NCBI RefSeq assembly: GCF_025567385.1
Contig: NZ_JAOQJU010000041.1
Location: 1 to 23,261 of the forward strand
DNA length: 23,261 nt
DNA from: Claveliimonas acetigenes
GTDB lineage: Bacteria; Bacillota; Clostridia; Lachnospirales; Lachnospiraceae
Reading direction: 5' to 3'
The notes beneath the pieces are model-generated. The model saw nothing but the letters and a program-made list of their open reading frames with translations, did not search any database and had not been told where the DNA came from. A program made the position numbers and the translations under genes. The first letter of the stretch is position 1. Every line of letters starts with the position of its first letter. Of this stretch, positions 12,583 through 20,301 are shown piece by piece.

Positions 12583-13515
12583 ATGAAGAAACTGCTATTT
12601 GTATATAATCCGCATGCAGGAAAAGGACTTTTGAAGCCTAAAGTGTCTGATATTGTAGATATTTTTGTAAAGGCGGGATATGAGGTAGTCATTTACCCGA
12701 CGCAGGCTTATCATGATGCATATAAGAAAATCCTTACGTATACAGACCGGTATGATCTGGTGGTGTGCAGCGGAGGAGACGGGACGATTGATGAGGTTGT
12801 CAGCGGCATGATGGAGAGAGAAGAGAGGGTTCCGGTGGGATATATCCCTACGGGAACCACGAATGATTTTGCCAATAGCCTGAAGATACCCAAAAACATC
12901 TTGGCGGCGGCGGACAATGCAGTAAGCGGAAAGGCTTTTCCCTGTGATGTGGGGAAATTTAATGATGGAATATTTGTGTACATAGCCGCTTTTGGTTTGT
13001 TTACAGATGTGTCTTATCAGACAAAGCAGGAAGTCAAAAATGTACTGGGACATTTGGCATATCTGCTGGAAGGAACGAAGCGTCTGGTGAATGTTCCTTC
13101 CTATCGGATGAAAGTAACGCATGACGGAGAGACGATAGAAGAAGAATTTATATTCGGGATGGTGACGAATTCCCGCTCGGTAGGCGGCTTTCGCAATATG
13201 ATAGGAAAGAATGTGCATTTTGACGACGGAGTATTTGAAGTTACGTTAATAAAGATGCCTAAGAATCCGATTGAGCTTCAGGAAATCATAGCGGCGCTGC
13301 TTATTGAGCAGGTGAATACCAGACATATGTATACGTTTAAGACGAGTGAGATTTCCTTTGAATCACTGGAAGAGATCCCGTGGACGCTGGATGGAGAGTA
13401 TGGCGGAAGCCATGATACGGTTACGGTTAAGAATTTGAATAAAGCGCTTCAGATTATGGTTCCGGAAAAGTATATCGGGACGTTGTCGATTTCCGAAGAA
13501 GAAGAGAAAGCGTAG
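12583..13515 (+). CDS. Diacylglycerol/lipid kinase (DgkB/YegS family)
   Basis: This 310-residue enzyme phosphorylates diacylglycerol or a related lipid with ATP, recycling DAG from lipoteichoic-acid or lipid turnover into phospholipid synthesis at the membrane. Motifs are VYNPHAGKG (residues 6-14), DLVVCSGGDGTIDEVVSGM (the GGDGT nucleotide site) and VPVGYIPTGTTNDFANSLKI. The C-terminal domain has FGMVTNSRSVGGFRNMIGKN, and EIPWTLDGEYGG is the family's W-x-x-D-G-E element. It has its own AGGAGG site and is probably a single-gene unit. A long palindrome starts four bases after its stop. Whether the substrate is DAG or another lipid cannot be told from the sequence. Confidence 0.93.
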   Translation: MKKLLFVYNPHAGKGLLKPKVSDIVDIFVKAGYEVVIYPTQAYHDAYKKILTYTDRYDLVVCSGGDGTIDEVVSGMMEREERVPVGYIPTGTTNDFANSLKIPKNILAAADNAVSGKAFPCDVGKFNDGIFVYIAAFGLFTDVSYQTKQEVKNVLGHLAYLLEGTKRLVNVPSYRMKVTHDGETIEEEFIFGMVTNSRSVGGFRNMIGKNVHFDDGVFEVTLIKMPKNPIELQEIIAALLIEQVNTRHMYTFKTSEISFESLEEIPWTLDGEYGGSHDTVTVKNLNKALQIMVPEKYIGTLSISEEEEKA

Positions 13516-13518
13516 TTA

Positions 13519-13595
13519 CAGTTCAGCCATAAGCCGGATCGTGTGTTCATTCATGCAAGCATGATTCACCCACAATCCGACTTATGGCTGAACTG
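13519..13595. repeat. 77-base palindrome with 21-bp arms, possible repeated element
   Basis: The arms 13519-13539 and 13575-13595 pair over all 21 bases with one G-U or mismatch position, and the inner part pairs further (TGTG, ATGC). It is followed by an A-rich tract rather than T residues, so it is not a standard terminator in either direction. Size and symmetry suggest a REP/MITE-type repeat or an RNA stability element at the 3' end of the kinase transcript. Confidence 0.65.
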
Positions 13596-13611
13596 AAAAA
13601 AAATAAAAAAA

Positions 13612-13654
13612 GTACTTGCTTATTAGAGAATAGGGTGCTATAATAAGCAAGTAC
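13612..13654 (+). promoter_or_regulatory. tRNA-Glu promoter enclosed by a perfect 14-bp inverted repeat
   Basis: TTGCTT (13616-13621), 17 bases, and TATAAT (13639-13644) form a strong promoter, with an A-rich UP-element-like tract upstream. The arms GTACTTGCTTATTA (13612-13625) and TAATAAGCAAGTAC (13641-13654) are perfect inverted repeats covering both boxes, with a 15-base spacer. The dyad could be an operator, or chance symmetry in a constrained promoter. Confidence 0.75.
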
Positions 13655-13656
13655 GG

Positions 13657-13728
13657 GGCTCCGTGGTCAAGCGGTCAAGACGCTAGCCTCTCACGCTGGA
13701 ATCAGGGGTTCGATTCCCCTCGGAGTCA
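13657..13728 (+). tRNA. tRNA-Glu (anticodon CUC)
   Basis: This is a 72-base cloverleaf. The acceptor arm GGCTCCG pairs with CGGAGTC (G-U at one pair). The anticodon stem CTAGC/GCTGG encloses the loop CTCTCAC with CUC in the anticodon position. The T arm is AGGGG TTCGATT CCCCT. The discriminator is A, and CCA is not encoded. It reads glutamate GAG codons. Confidence 0.95.
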
Positions 13729-13735
13729 CTTGGAA

Positions 13736-13769
13736 AACATCTACAGATTTGGTCTGTGGATGTTTTTTT
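13736..13769 (+). terminator. Terminator after tRNA-Glu
   Basis: A 12-bp stem (13736-13747 with 13753-13764, one G-U), a TTTGG loop and a run of T residues close the single-gene tRNA transcript. Confidence 0.9.
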
Positions 13770-13803
13770 GTTACTATTTCTCTCGGGGAAAGAAAAACAT
13801 TTG

Positions 13804-13832
13804 TTGAGTTTTGCGTTAAATTGGGATATAAT
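13804..13832 (+). promoter_or_regulatory. Promoter of fba
   Basis: TTGAGT (13804-13809), 17 bases, and TATAAT (13827-13832). The transcript would have a leader of nearly 90 bases before the fba start. Confidence 0.75.
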
Positions 13833-13843
13833 GTTTGTGGATA

Positions 13844-13884
13844 ACGTCAATGGACAAAGGTCATTCAGTCTTGTAGATTGACGT
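13844..13884 (+). promoter_or_regulatory. Inverted repeat in the fba leader
   Basis: ACGTCAAT (13844-13851) and ATTGACGT (13877-13884) are perfect 8-bp complements 25 bases apart. They lie in the 5' leader just after the start of transcription. The pair could form an RNA stem or be a DNA operator. It matches no riboswitch that I recognise. Confidence 0.4.
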
Positions 13885-13926
13885 ATGTGTTAGGACAGAG
13901 ATTTTTTAGGAAAGAAGGTAAGAGTT

Positions 13927-14895
13927 ATGGCATTAGTAACAACAACTGAGATGTTTAAGAAGGCTTACGACGGCGGATATGCAATCGGCGCTTTCAACGT
14001 CAACAACATGGAGATTATCCAGGGTATTACAGAGGCGGCCGGAGAGCTTAAGAGCCCTGTAATTCTTCAGGTATCGAAAGGAGCACGTGCTTATGCGAAC
14101 CACACATATCTTGTGAAGTTAGTAGAAGCTGCTGTTTTAGAGAATCCGGAGATCCCGATTGCGCTGCATCTGGATCATGGCGATAGCTTCGAGACCTGTA
14201 AGAGCTGTATTGACGGCGGATTTACTTCCGTTATGATTGATGCTTCTTCCAAGTCATTTGAGGAGAATATTGCAATTACAAAGCAGGTAGTTGAGTATGC
14301 TCACGCGCATGGAGTAGTAGTAGAGGCTGAGCTTGGAACACTTGCAGGCGTAGAGGATGAAGTGGTTGTAGAAGCAGGACAGGAAAGTTATACACGTCCG
14401 GAAGAAGTAGAAGAATTCGTAACAAGAACAGGATGTGATTCTCTGGCAATTGCAATTGGAACATCACATGGTGCTTACAAGTTCAAAGCTTCCCAGTGTA
14501 CACGCAACGCAGACGGCATTCTGGTACCGCCGCCGCTTCGTTTTGATGTATTGGAAGAATGTACAAAGCGTCTGCCGGGATTCCCGATCGTACTGCACGG
14601 ATCTTCTTCTGTACCGCAGGAGTTTGTTGCAATGGTGAACCAGTACGGCGGAAATATGCCGGATGCAATCGGTATTCCGGAAGCAGAGCTTCGTCACGCA
14701 GCAGAGCTTTCTGTATGTAAGATTAATATCGATTCCGATATCCGTCTTGCTATGACAGGTAACATTCGTAAATATCTTGCTGAGCATCCGGATCACTTTG
14801 ACCCACGCCAGTATCTGAAACCGGCGCGCCAGGCTGTTAAGGATATGGTAGCTCACAAGATTACAAATGTATTAGGCAGTGTTGATAAGATATAA
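13927..14895 (+). CDS. fba: Class II fructose-1,6-bisphosphate aldolase
   Basis: This 322-residue zinc enzyme interconverts fructose-1,6-bisphosphate with dihydroxyacetone phosphate and glyceraldehyde-3-phosphate in glycolysis and gluconeogenesis. Motifs are FNVNNMEIIQGITEAA at the N-terminus, IALHLDHGDS with catalytic Asp83 and zinc-ligand His84, VVEAELGTLAGVEDE, AIGTSHGAYKF with His181, IVLHGSSSVP with His224, and CKINIDSDIRLA. The form is somewhat longer than the 285-residue Bacillus enzyme, with an extra C-terminal part (PARQAVKDMVAHKITNVLGS) as in clostridial relatives. It stands alone, with its own promoter, a structured leader and a terminator. A GAAGG ribosome site precedes ATG 13927. 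Codon use is strongly biased, as expected for a highly expressed gene. Confidence 0.97.
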   Translation: MALVTTTEMFKKAYDGGYAIGAFNVNNMEIIQGITEAAGELKSPVILQVSKGARAYANHTYLVKLVEAAVLENPEIPIALHLDHGDSFETCKSCIDGGFTSVMIDASSKSFEENIAITKQVVEYAHAHGVVVEAELGTLAGVEDEVVVEAGQESYTRPEEVEEFVTRTGCDSLAIAIGTSHGAYKFKASQCTRNADGILVPPPLRFDVLEECTKRLPGFPIVLHGSSSVPQEFVAMVNQYGGNMPDAIGIPEAELRHAAELSVCKINIDSDIRLAMTGNIRKYLAEHPDHFDPRQYLKPARQAVKDMVAHKITNVLGSVDKI

Positions 14896-14928
14896 TCAGA
14901 TGCAGAATAAATATCTGAAGTTTTAGAG

Positions 14929-14958
14929 AGAACCGGCAGCTTTAGCTGTCGGTTCTTT
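14929..14958 (+). terminator. Terminator after fba
   Basis: A 12-bp stem AGAACCGGCAGC/GCTGTCGGTTCT (one G-U), a TTTA loop and a short TTT tail. Confidence 0.85.
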
Positions 14959-14988
14959 GCGAATGGGGAAAAAATATCAAATTTTTAG

Positions 14989-15017
14989 TGGACGTAAGAA
15001 ATTGAAAGAGTTATAAT
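14989..15017 (+). promoter_or_regulatory. Promoter of the antiporter gene
   Basis: TGGACG (14989-14994), 17 bases, and TATAAT (15012-15017). The leader is about 70 bases and ends in an AAAGGAGG ribosome site. Confidence 0.55.
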
Positions 15018-15091
15018 AAAGCGTGTGCGTTAATATAGAAGATAAAATCAGCGCCAAAAAGGGCTGGTGAAAAACAAAGGAGGTAATAACA

Positions 15092-16450
15092 GTGATAGTT
15101 GCACAAAGTTTGGCAGTGATTATTTTTATTGCCATGTTCATATTGATTATTATGGACAAAATTGAAAGACAATACATTACACTGGCATGTGGTATGCTTA
15201 CACTAATTCTGGTGTTTGGTATTGCTATGCGTGATGTGGATGCTATTATTGAGACGTTGAATGTAAAAAATATTTTTACTGTGGGATTTTGGTATTCTGC
15301 CGGAAGCGCGGAAGAAAGCGTGTCAGGAATTAACTGGGCGACCATTCTTTTTATTGCGGGTATGATGATTATGGTAGAAGGAATGGCGAAAGCTGGATTT
15401 TTCCGCTGGCTGTGCATGCAGCTTGCGAGACTTGTGAATTACAAGCCGGTACCGCTGTTTATTGTATTTATGATTATGTCTTCCGTGCTTGCTATGTTTA
15501 TTGACAGTATTACGGTAATTCTGTTCCTGGCAGCCGTGACGGTGGAGCTTGGAAAGCTTTTGAAATTCAATCCGGTTCCTATGATACTGTCGGAAATATT
15601 CTGCGCGAATCTGGGTGGCTCGGCGACTATGTGCGGCGACCCGCCGAACATCATTATCGGAACATCACTGGGGTACTCCTTTGTTGATTTCATTACGAAT
15701 ACAGGTGTAATTGCCGGAATCAGTTTGATTCTTGTTGTATTATATTTCTTTATGGTATTTCATAAGCAGCTGAAGACACAGGAAGGCGATGGAGTGGATG
15801 CAGCTTCCATGCCGGATCCGAAAGAAGCAATTACAAACAAAAAAGATTTTGTGATTAGCAGCCTGATCTTTCTTTGTGCTATCATATTATTGATTACACA
15901 TGCGCAGACCGGATTTACGGTAGCGTTAATTGGAGTGGCAGTGGCAATTGTGACGCTGCTTGCAGCCGGAAGGCATGCGCTTGACCTTTTGAAAAAGATT
16001 GACTATAAGACGCTTCTCTTTTTTGTCGGTCTTTTTATGGTAGTGGGCGGTCTGGAACAGACGGGGATTCTTGAGGTAATTGCCGGAGCGATCGGAACGG
16101 TAAGTAAAGGGAATTTTGCACTTATGGTTGCGATTATCGTATGGGTTTCAGGGCTTGCAAGTGCATTTGTTGACAATATTCCGTTTGCAGCTACCATGGT
16201 TCCTGTTATTAAGAGTCTTGCGGCAACACAAGGAGTTGATCTTTCCGTACTTGCGTGGGCGCTTGCAATGGGAACGGATATCGGCGGCAGCGCGACACCG
16301 ATCGGGGCGTCAGCCAATGTAGTCGGAACATCTGTTGCAGCAAAGAACGGTCATGTGATTGGTTGGGGAGAGTATTGCAAGACAGCGATCCCGGCAACTG
16401 TTATTGTGTTAATCGTATCAACAGTATTCATTATTTTACGTTACTGCTAA
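15092..16450 (+). CDS. ArsB/NhaD-type ion transporter (Na+/H+ antiporter-like)
   Basis: This 452-residue polytopic membrane protein has about eleven hydrophobic segments and belongs to the ion transporter superfamily. It has two related halves, each with a conserved re-entrant motif: CANLGGSATMCGDPPNIIIG (Gly175 to Asn186 region) and TDIGGSATPIGASANVVGTS (from Asp396). These match NhaD/ArsB permeases, which export Na+ in exchange for H+ or carry anions such as arsenite. There is no ars gene next to it, so Na+/H+ exchange or anion transport is more likely than arsenite export. The start is GTG 15092, nine bases after a near-perfect AAAGGAGG. The cytidylate-kinase-like gene follows 36 bases later and may share its transcript. 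Confidence 0.88.
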   Translation: MIVAQSLAVIIFIAMFILIIMDKIERQYITLACGMLTLILVFGIAMRDVDAIIETLNVKNIFTVGFWYSAGSAEESVSGINWATILFIAGMMIMVEGMAKAGFFRWLCMQLARLVNYKPVPLFIVFMIMSSVLAMFIDSITVILFLAAVTVELGKLLKFNPVPMILSEIFCANLGGSATMCGDPPNIIIGTSLGYSFVDFITNTGVIAGISLILVVLYFFMVFHKQLKTQEGDGVDAASMPDPKEAITNKKDFVISSLIFLCAIILLITHAQTGFTVALIGVAVAIVTLLAAGRHALDLLKKIDYKTLLFFVGLFMVVGGLEQTGILEVIAGAIGTVSKGNFALMVAIIVWVSGLASAFVDNIPFAATMVPVIKSLAATQGVDLSVLAWALAMGTDIGGSATPIGASANVVGTSVAAKNGHVIGWGEYCKTAIPATVIVLIVSTVFIILRYC

Positions 16451-16486
16451 GCCGGAACGTAGAATGCTTTCAATGGAGGTTAGAGT

Positions 16487-17083
16487 ATGGCAGGGCAGAC
16501 TATTATTTCTGTAAGCCGTGAATTCGGCAGCGGCGGGCACGAGATAGCCGAAAAGATTGCAAAAGATCTGGGAATGAAGTTCTATGACAGAAAAATGCTT
16601 GATGAGATTGCGGCTGAGATGAATGTGCAGGTAGAACTTTTGGAGAAGTATGATGAGAAACCAAGAAATTATATGCTGACAAGAACGGTAGGAAAGTATA
16701 CGAATTCCATGGAAGAGATTCTTGCGGAGATTCAGTTTGATTTTATTAAAGAAAAAGCAGACAAGGGAGAGTCTTTTGTGGTTGTCGGACGCTGCTCAGA
16801 AGCAATTCTAAAGGATTATGAGGGATTGATTTCTATTTTCGTCAGCGGAAAGAAAGAACAGAAGACGGCGCGTGTCATGGAACGCTATCAATTGAGTGAG
16901 GCAGAAGCGTTGGTAAAGATGGCAAGACACGACAGAAAGAGAAAACGCTATCATAACAGACATGCTGATACAAAATGGGGAGATTCCAGACACTATGATA
17001 TTTGTATTAACAGCAGTCCGCTGCAGGTCGATGGAACGGTTCGGGTTCTTGAGAATTATATTCAGGAAAGAATCAATGCATAG
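16487..17083 (+). CDS. Cytidylate-kinase-like protein
   Basis: This 198-residue protein starts MAGQTIISVSREFGSGGHEI, the signature of the cytidylate kinase-2 family with a P-loop-like 'SREFGSGG', then AEKIAKDLGMKFYDRKMLDE. Further on it has VVVGRCSEAILKDYEGLISI and a basic lid region (HDRKRKRYHNRHADTKWGDS) followed by YDICINSSPL. Relatives in Lachnospiraceae are stand-alone kinases of unconfirmed substrate, and the normal cmk is a separate gene. It has a GGAGG site and follows the antiporter gene closely. A nucleotide or small-molecule kinase role is likely, but the substrate is not established. Confidence 0.88.
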   Translation: MAGQTIISVSREFGSGGHEIAEKIAKDLGMKFYDRKMLDEIAAEMNVQVELLEKYDEKPRNYMLTRTVGKYTNSMEEILAEIQFDFIKEKADKGESFVVVGRCSEAILKDYEGLISIFVSGKKEQKTARVMERYQLSEAEALVKMARHDRKRKRYHNRHADTKWGDSRHYDICINSSPLQVDGTVRVLENYIQERINA

Positions 17084-17093
17084 AATTTAATGC

Positions 17094-17122
17094 TTGCATT
17101 TTGCGGCGAATTGCGTTATACT
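17094..17122 (+). promoter_or_regulatory. Promoter P1 of glnN
   Basis: TTGCAT (17094-17099), 17 bases, and TATACT (17117-17122). Transcripts from here must pass the terminator hairpin at 17144-17176. Confidence 0.7.
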
Positions 17123-17136
17123 AACAGGCATAGCAA

Positions 17137-17176
17137 GAACAAAGGCGTTCCGACATTGGTTGGAGCGCCCTTTTTT
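17137..17176 (+). promoter_or_regulatory. Leader attenuator of glnN with overlapping alternative hairpin
   Basis: Terminator: an 11-bp stem (17144-17154 with 17159-17169, two G-U), an ATTG loop and six T residues (17171-17176), lying about 100 bases before the glnN start. An alternative hairpin, GAAC-AAAGGC-GTTC (17137-17150), shares bases with the left arm of the terminator and has a six-base loop with A at position 1 and G at position 4. That is the pattern of loops bound by ANTAR antiterminators. Only one such loop is inside the predicted transcript, so the ANTAR link is tentative. The terminator itself is clear. Confidence 0.65.
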
Positions 17177-17196
17177 CTGTTATGAAAAACTACTAC

Positions 17197-17225
17197 TTGC
17201 GAAAACCGGCAGATTGCTATATCAT
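17197..17225 (+). promoter_or_regulatory. Possible second promoter of glnN
   Basis: TTGCGA (17197-17202), 17 bases, and TATCAT (17220-17225). It lies after the leader terminator, so it would give transcripts that escape attenuation. Confidence 0.4.
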
Positions 17226-17275
17226 AAAAGCGGTAGTGCCTGTTTAGGTAAAAACAAAGAAAGGAAACGAGAAAT

Positions 17276-19387
17276 ATGAGTGAAGTATTTAATGTAGCAG
17301 ATATTTTTGGTGAAGATGTATTTAATGACACTGTAATGCAGGAACGTCTTCCGAAGAAAGTCTACAGAGATTTGAAGAAGATGATTGAAGAAGGTAAGGA
17401 ATTAGACCTTGCTACTGCTGATGTAATTGCACATGAGATGAAGGAATGGGCAATTGAAAAAGGCGCAACACATTACACTCACTGGTTTCAGCCTCTTACG
17501 GGCGTTACTGCTGAAAAACATGATTCGTTTATCTCAGCGCCTATGGAAAACGGAAAGGTTCTGATGAGCTTCTCCGGAAAGGAATTGATTAAAGGAGAAC
17601 CGGATGCATCCTCGTTCCCGTCAGGCGGTCTCCGCGCGACATTTGAGGCAAGAGGATATACAGCGTGGGATTGTACGTCGCCGGCATTTGTCAGAAAAGA
17701 TGCGGCGGGAGCAACTTTGTGTATTCCGACAGCGTTCTGTTCTTATACGGGTGAGGCGCTTGATCAGAAGACACCGCTTCTGCGTTCTATGGAAGCAATT
17801 AATGAGCAGGCTCTGCGGCTGCTCCGTCTCTTTGGCAATACAACTTCTAAGAAGGTAACGCCTTCCGTAGGACCGGAGCAGGAATATTTCCTGGTTGATG
17901 CGGAGAAGTTTGAGCAGAGAAAAGACCTGATTTATACGGGACGTACGTTATTCGGAGCGATGCCTCCCAAAGGACAGGAATTAGACGACCATTACTTTGG
18001 AACGATCCGCCAGAGAATTGCAGGCTTTATGAAGGATGTCAATAAAGAGCTCTGGAAGGTAGGCGTGACTGCAAAGACACAGCATAATGAGGTGGCTCCT
18101 GCCCAGCATGAATTGGCTCCGATCTATGCGCCGTGCAACATTGCGGTTGATCATAACCATCTGATTATGCAGACCTTGAAGCGGGTTGCGTGCCAGCATG
18201 GTATGAAGTGCCTTCTTCACGAGAAACCGTTTGCAGGTGTCAACGGTTCCGGTAAGCACAACAACTGGTCCATTACCACGGATGACGGTAAGAACCTGTT
18301 AGATCCGGGAAAAACACCGCACGAAAATGTTCAGTTCCTGTTGGTACTTACCTGTATTCTGAAAGCGGTAGATACCCACGCAGATCTGCTCCGTGAATCT
18401 GCATCTGATCCGGGTAACGACCACAGACTTGGGGCAAATGAAGCTCCTCCGGCAATTATTTCTATTTTCCTTGGCGAGCAGCTCGAGGATGTGATTGAAC
18501 AGTTGATTACGACCGGCGAGGCAACCCACAGCTTAAAGGGCGGAAAGCTGGAGACAGGCGTCAGCACGCTGCCGGAGCTTTCCAAAGATGCGACAGACAG
18601 AAACAGAACTTCACCATTTGCATTTACAGGTAATAAATTTGAATTCCGTATGGTAGGATCCCGTGATTCTATCGCAGGACCAAATGTAGTACTGAATACA
18701 ATCGTTGCAGAAGCATTTGCAGAGGCATGTGATATTCTGGAGAATGCAGAAGACTTTGACAAGGCGGTACATGATTTGATTAAGCAGTATGCGACAGAGC
18801 ATCAGCGTATTATCTTCAATGGCAATGGATATTCAGATGCATGGGTAGAAGAGGCGGAAAGACGCGGACTGCCGAATATTAAGTCCATGGTTGATGCGAT
18901 TCCTTCCCTTACGACGGATAAGGCTGTGAAGCTGTTTGAGAAATTCCATGTGTTTACCAAGGCTGAGCTGGAGTCCCGTGCAGAGATTAAATATGAGAAT
19001 TATGCAAAGGCTATCAATATTGAAGCAAAGACGATGATCGACATGGCAAGTAAGCAGATCATTCCGGCTATTATTAAATATACGAAGGAACTGGCGGATA
19101 CGGTAAATGCTGTGAAGGCAGCAGGCGCAGACGCATCTGTTCAGGCAGAGCTCCTTAACGAAATATCCGGACTTCTTGCAGAAACGAAGAAAGCGCTGTC
19201 ACATTTGATTGAGGTGACAGAGGAAGCCGGAGCTATGGAAGAAGGCCGGGATCAGGCTGTATTCTACCATGATGTGGTATTTACATCCATGGATGCACTC
19301 CGGGCGCCGGTAGATAAACTGGAGATGATTGTTGACAAAGAGGCATGGCCGATGCCGTCCTATGGCGATCTGATGTTTGAGGTATAG
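17276..19387 (+). CDS. glnN: Type III glutamine synthetase
   Basis: This 703-residue cytoplasmic enzyme makes glutamine from glutamate, ammonia and ATP. The length and motifs identify the type III (GSIII-N) family rather than the 440-residue type I. Motifs are WFQPLTGVTAEKHDSF and FPSGGLRATFEARGYTAWD, GPEQEYFLVD, AKTQHNEVAPAQHELAPIY (His270-Glu272 region), VNGSGKHNNWS (from Asn323, nucleotide/metal site), LGANEAPPAIISIFLGEQ and NRTSPFAFTGNKFEFRMVGS. The C-terminal helical region (about 590-703) is typical for the type and takes part in its double-ring dodecamer. It is a single-gene unit with a regulated leader and a strong terminator. Regulation by nitrogen supply through leader termination is likely (inferred from the hairpin). 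Confidence 0.97.
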   Translation: MSEVFNVADIFGEDVFNDTVMQERLPKKVYRDLKKMIEEGKELDLATADVIAHEMKEWAIEKGATHYTHWFQPLTGVTAEKHDSFISAPMENGKVLMSFSGKELIKGEPDASSFPSGGLRATFEARGYTAWDCTSPAFVRKDAAGATLCIPTAFCSYTGEALDQKTPLLRSMEAINEQALRLLRLFGNTTSKKVTPSVGPEQEYFLVDAEKFEQRKDLIYTGRTLFGAMPPKGQELDDHYFGTIRQRIAGFMKDVNKELWKVGVTAKTQHNEVAPAQHELAPIYAPCNIAVDHNHLIMQTLKRVACQHGMKCLLHEKPFAGVNGSGKHNNWSITTDDGKNLLDPGKTPHENVQFLLVLTCILKAVDTHADLLRESASDPGNDHRLGANEAPPAIISIFLGEQLEDVIEQLITTGEATHSLKGGKLETGVSTLPELSKDATDRNRTSPFAFTGNKFEFRMVGSRDSIAGPNVVLNTIVAEAFAEACDILENAEDFDKAVHDLIKQYATEHQRIIFNGNGYSDAWVEEAERRGLPNIKSMVDAIPSLTTDKAVKLFEKFHVFTKAELESRAEIKYENYAKAINIEAKTMIDMASKQIIPAIIKYTKELADTVNAVKAAGADASVQAELLNEISGLLAETKKALSHLIEVTEEAGAMEEGRDQAVFYHDVVFTSMDALRAPVDKLEMIVDKEAWPMPSYGDLMFEV

Positions 19388-19445
19388 GGATACATAAGTG
19401 ACGGGCTGTTATAACCGAACGGCGGCTTGTTTATAGAATATTAAG

Positions 19446-19500
19446 AACCTTGCACTTGGAAATATCATTTATACATGATATGATAAGTGCAAGGTTTTTT
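19446..19500 (+). terminator. Strong terminator after glnN
   Basis: A perfect 12-bp outer stem AACCTTGCACTT/AAGTGCAAGGTT (19446-19457 and 19485-19496), an inner 7-bp stem ATATCAT/ATGATAT (19462-19468 and 19475-19481), and six T residues at the end. Confidence 0.95.
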
Positions 19501-19591
19501 ATAATACTATATTATAAAACGATCCGAGGCGGACTTGTCCGCTTTGTTATCATAATATAATGTATGGCAGAACCGGGAGGAGGAAACAAGA

Positions 19592-20080
19592 ATGACACGA
19601 AGTGAATTCCTGGAAAAGCTTCGGGAAGCGCTCTCGAATGATTTGAACAACCAGGTGGTTCAGGAAAATATTCGATATTATGATTCTTATATAGCAGAAG
19701 AGGTGAGCAAGGGCAGAAGTGAAGAAGAGGTTATCGCAGAACTGGGAGACCCCTGGGTGCTGGCGCAGACGGTGATTGATATGTCTGAGAGCACGGGCGG
19801 TTATCGGGAAGGAGATTCCGGATATGAGACTGCGGGAAGCAGACGGTCGGACAATCAGGGATATCGTCAGGAATACAGCAGCGCAGGAAGAAGAGATACG
19901 CATGTGTTTCAGATAGACAGTTGGTGGAAGAAACTGCTGGTCCTTTTGGGAATTATAGGGATATTGGTGTTGGTGGTAGCTGTGATTGGAGGAATCTTCA
20001 GCCTTTTGGCTCCTTTTATCGTCCCGATATTGATTATTGTGCTGGTAATGAAGTTGATCGGTGATAACCGACGATGGTGA
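19592..20080 (+). CDS. DUF1700 (HAAS-type) membrane protein
   Basis: This is a 162-residue protein. Residues 1-65 form the helical HAAS/DUF1700 domain, MTRSEFLEKLREALSN and IRYYDSYIAEEVSKGRSEEE, then LGDPWVLAQTVID. A Gly/Ser/Arg-rich linker (about 68-108) follows, then two membrane helices at about 114-132 and 137-155 (LLVLLGIIGILVLVVAVIGG). Such proteins often partner a PadR-type regulator or putative adhesins, but no PadR gene lies beside it here. It has a GGGAGGAGG ribosome site and a TATAAT at 19556-19561 (poor -35). A terminator follows at 20103-20133. Function unknown. A membrane-associated scaffold or regulator is possible. Confidence 0.85.
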   Translation: MTRSEFLEKLREALSNDLNNQVVQENIRYYDSYIAEEVSKGRSEEEVIAELGDPWVLAQTVIDMSESTGGYREGDSGYETAGSRRSDNQGYRQEYSSAGRRDTHVFQIDSWWKKLLVLLGIIGILVLVVAVIGGIFSLLAPFIVPILIIVLVMKLIGDNRRW

Positions 20081-20102
20081 TGGAAGAGAATAGGAAGAAA
20101 GT

Positions 20103-20133
20103 AAAAGACCGATGGGGGAGCCATCGGTCTTTT
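20103..20133 (+). terminator. Terminator after the DUF1700 gene
   Basis: A perfect 13-bp stem AAAAGACCGATGG/CCATCGGTCTTTT with a five-base loop. The T residues are part of the stem, so it can work in both directions. Confidence 0.85.
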
Positions 20134-20237
20134 GAGGGGAGTATAAATAATTAATAAGGGGTTGTAGAAAGTGTTCTTCCTACATCAATAAGTATAATAT
20201 AGTATGGAAGAAATTGCAAGAAAAAATTAAAAAAATA

Positions 20238-20267
20238 TACATAAAAAGATGTAACAGAGACATACTA
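20238..20267 (+). promoter_or_regulatory. Forespore-type (sigma-G/F-like) promoter
   Basis: TACATA (20238-20243), 17 bases, and CATACTA (20261-20267). CATACTA fits the sigma-G/sigma-F -10 consensus CATnnTA, and TACATA is one base from the sigma-G -35 TGMATA. It lies about 35 bases before the start of the Asn-rich gene. No vegetative promoter is visible here. Confidence 0.55.
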
Positions 20268-20301
20268 AGACCGTAATCAAATTGATTAGGAGGAATAGAA
20301 T

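Noticed and set aside
12595..13218. A 207-codon minus-strand frame opposite the lipid kinase
   Set aside because: It is a shadow of a well-supported gene. The product has no motifs and no ribosome site.
13519..13595. Ordinary rho-independent terminator of the lipid kinase
   Set aside because: No T-tract follows on either strand (A residues follow on the plus strand), so it is listed as a palindromic repeat instead.
17123..17275. Glutamine riboswitch (glnA-type motif) in the glnN leader
   Set aside because: I do not see the conserved elements of that motif. The structure is better explained by a terminator with a competing hairpin.
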